The translations under genes were made by a program, and so were the position numbers. DNA of 33,206 bases from Scenedesmus sp. ARA3 (lineage: Eukaryota; Chlorophyta; Chlorophyceae; Sphaeropleales; Scenedesmaceae), in the NCBI GenBank assembly GCA_004335835.1, contig RWJK01000956.1, forward strand, positions 1-33,206. Reading direction: 5' to 3'. This document shows, one piece after another, positions 31,754-33,206 of this stretch (its first letter is position 1; each line of letters begins with the position of its first letter). The notes below the pieces were generated by a model that worked only from the letters and a program-made list of their open reading frames with translations, did not search any database and was not told the DNA's origin.

Positions 31754-32703
31754 ATGAGAGTGGCAGCGGCACACACGCAGGCAACGGTGCGATTAGCCCC
31801 CAGTAGATAGCACATTGGCGTTATTTGTGCAAGAGTGGCTATTAATCTACGTTGCTTTCACCTCGTGCCAGGTCTGTCAATCAAGGCCTCACAAGGTGCA
31901 AGCACAGCAGACAGCATGGCGCCCACAACAGATATCACCAGTTCAGCAGCAGCAGCTACAACAGCAACAAGATCAGCAGCTGCAGCAGCTCAGACACCCA
32001 GCCATACACATTGCTGGCGTGGTAGCATCCTTGATGCTCTGCAGCTCAGCAACTGCTGCACCAGCTGACACCTTCGCCGTAAGCTGTGCAGGTGAGGTGC
32101 TTCGCATGCATCTCACACTCAGCAACACACGCCTGCAGGTGCGTATCATCATCAAGCTGAATCCTACTCCTTATCCTGCCAACTTGTGCACCTTGCAGGA
32201 TGCCATGTGGGCGGCGGCAACATCGTGCAGGCGGGTGCCACGCTGTTCCAGGCAGACCTAGAGAAGAATGCTGTGGCCGACAGCGCCAGCCTCTACCAGC
32301 TCATCTACGCAGGCAAGGGCCGCATGCCGGGCTTTGGGCAGGACTGCGCACCCAAGGTGCGGCCAGGCTACAGCATAGCCATTTCATCATCATCATCATC
32401 AGCAGCAGCAGCAGCAGCAGTAGGGACGCTGACATGCAGCTCTGTCAAGGCGCACTACATGTTTCAGCTAGCACCAACTGCGGCACTGCAACACTGGGAG
32501 CGCAGCCCAAGATCATGTTCTGTAGCTGCTCCTAGTCAAACTCTACGCCTTTAAGTGATGCAGTGTCACTGACGCTCTTGTGCTTTGGCTTGCTGCTGCA
32601 GGGCAAGTGCACCTTTGGCAAACGGCTGACTGATGAGGAGGTGCAGCAGATGACAGACTACGTGCTGCAGCAGGCAGCGAACAACTGGCAGGTGCAGCAG
32701 TAG
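31754..32703 (+). CDS. Cytochrome c6A, thylakoid-lumen c-type cytochrome with the two-Cys loop insertion
   Basis: Four exons (31754-31786, 31872-32091, 32199-32356, 32602-32703; stop TAG) give a 170 aa precursor. The haem-binding CAGCH (residues 83-87) is created across an intron, and the axial ligand is Met127 in GKGRMPGFG. A loop with Cys134 and Cys140 (QDCAPKGKCTFG) is the c6A-specific insertion absent from ordinary c6. The surrounding NIVQAGATLF and LTDEEVQQMTDYV fit c6A. Position 119, eight before the Met, is Leu where c6 has Gln. The N-terminus is a basic, Gln-rich transit region followed by a hydrophobic stretch (HIAGVVASLML) and an Ala-rich cleavage region (SSATAAPA), as for lumen import. 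In plants c6A is thought to act in thiol oxidation or redox signalling rather than bulk electron transfer. The first 11 codons are my least certain call: an 85-bp intron links them. Confidence 0.92.
32382..32420 (+). repeat. (TCA)n/(CAG)n microsatellite in c6A intron 3
   Basis: Five to six TCA units pass directly into about seven CAG units shortly after the donor at 32357. It is intronic and likely polymorphic. Confidence 0.8.
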
Positions 32704-33206
32704 CCATTGCGGAGAGCTGCATGGCTTGGTGGCATGCACTTTGCAGAACAGCAGCACATTGGTGCAGGTTTGTGGGATGTCTGGAAGCAATTTGAAACAA
32801 GAAGGCGTGCAAACTGATGCACAGTTGCATGTGTGCTGCGGCCCAACCAGCATCCTGCAGAGTTATGGACAGCTGTCTCAGCAGTGGCAAGTTGCTCCCG
32901 TGCTGCAGATGCACGCAGCACCGCACATTTTTTGAACTGAGGTTTGTTTTGAGAAGCAGCCTAGCTTGCTGGCAAGCAGCTGGCAGGCTCAGGGGTGTGG
33001 CTGAAAGGCATGCTGAATCCCGCTGGCACAGCCATGTGTGAAGAGCCGCAGCCTGTTGCAAGTCTTTGATGCATGAAACGCCGCAGCTTTTTTCTCGGGG
33101 TGTGCTGTTCAATGTGGAGGTGTAGCTGCTGGAGTGGCAGCTGTGTCATGCCGTACATGGAGTTGTGCCGAGCACACAGCCAGGCATGCTGTGTGGCACT
33201 TGGGCT
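32704..33206. other. 3' flank of cytochrome c6A, no gene seen
   Basis: About 500 bases to the window end contain no convincing exon, RNA gene or TGTAA signal. The open frames are short and have chance-like composition. It is probably 3' UTR and intergenic DNA. Confidence 0.5.

Overview
The window is nuclear DNA of a green alga (Chlorophyta, most like the Chlorophyceae/Sphaeropleales). The evidence is many short GT-AG introns, a TGTAA-type chlorophyte poly(A) signal, extreme GCA/CAG repetition that gives poly-Ala, poly-Gln and poly-Ser tracts, and a cytochrome c6A gene, which is restricted to green algae and plants. No bacterial operons, CRISPR arrays or intact transposons were seen. I assembled the gene models by hand from GT-AG sites, and in every multi-exon model the codon phase closes at all junctions.

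Layout: (1) 1-3056 (+) is the 3' part of a choloylglycine-hydrolase/penicillin-V-acylase-like Ntn hydrolase, eight exons visible. (2) 3104-10614 holds no gene I can name. It has weak coding candidates, a lower-GC pyrimidine-rich segment (about 4015-4645), a G/T-rich array of degenerate repeats with six G-quadruplex motifs (about 7.65-9.35 kb) and a tRNA 3'-half-like sequence near 9.7 kb. (3) 10615-16100 (-) is dihydrolipoamide acetyltransferase, the E2 of mitochondrial pyruvate dehydrogenase, in 14 exons with two lipoyl domains. (4) 16685-26196 (+), divergent from E2, is a giant (about 2818 aa) ZFC3H1/Red1-type RNA-surveillance scaffold with an RS domain, a zinc knuckle and C-terminal HAT-like repeats. 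(5) 26197-30346 holds no recognised gene; it is probably long 3' UTRs of converging genes plus a few exon-like fragments. (6) 30347-31476 (-) is an unrecognised 254 aa, three-exon protein with a targeting-like N-terminus. (7) 31754-32703 (+), divergent from it, is cytochrome c6A in four exons. (8) 32704-33206 shows nothing I can support.

The genes do not form one pathway: they cover central carbon metabolism (E2), nuclear RNA quality control (ZFC3H1-like), a thylakoid-lumen haem protein (c6A), an amide hydrolase and an orphan. The most unusual pattern is structural. Three introns in two neighbouring genes contain partial tandem duplications that each carry a copy of a splice junction with its adjoining exon: 107 bp x3 and about 120 bp x3 in E2, and about 140 bp x4 in the ZFC3H1-like gene. 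These create decoy splice sites and ghost exons, two of which lead to premature stops.
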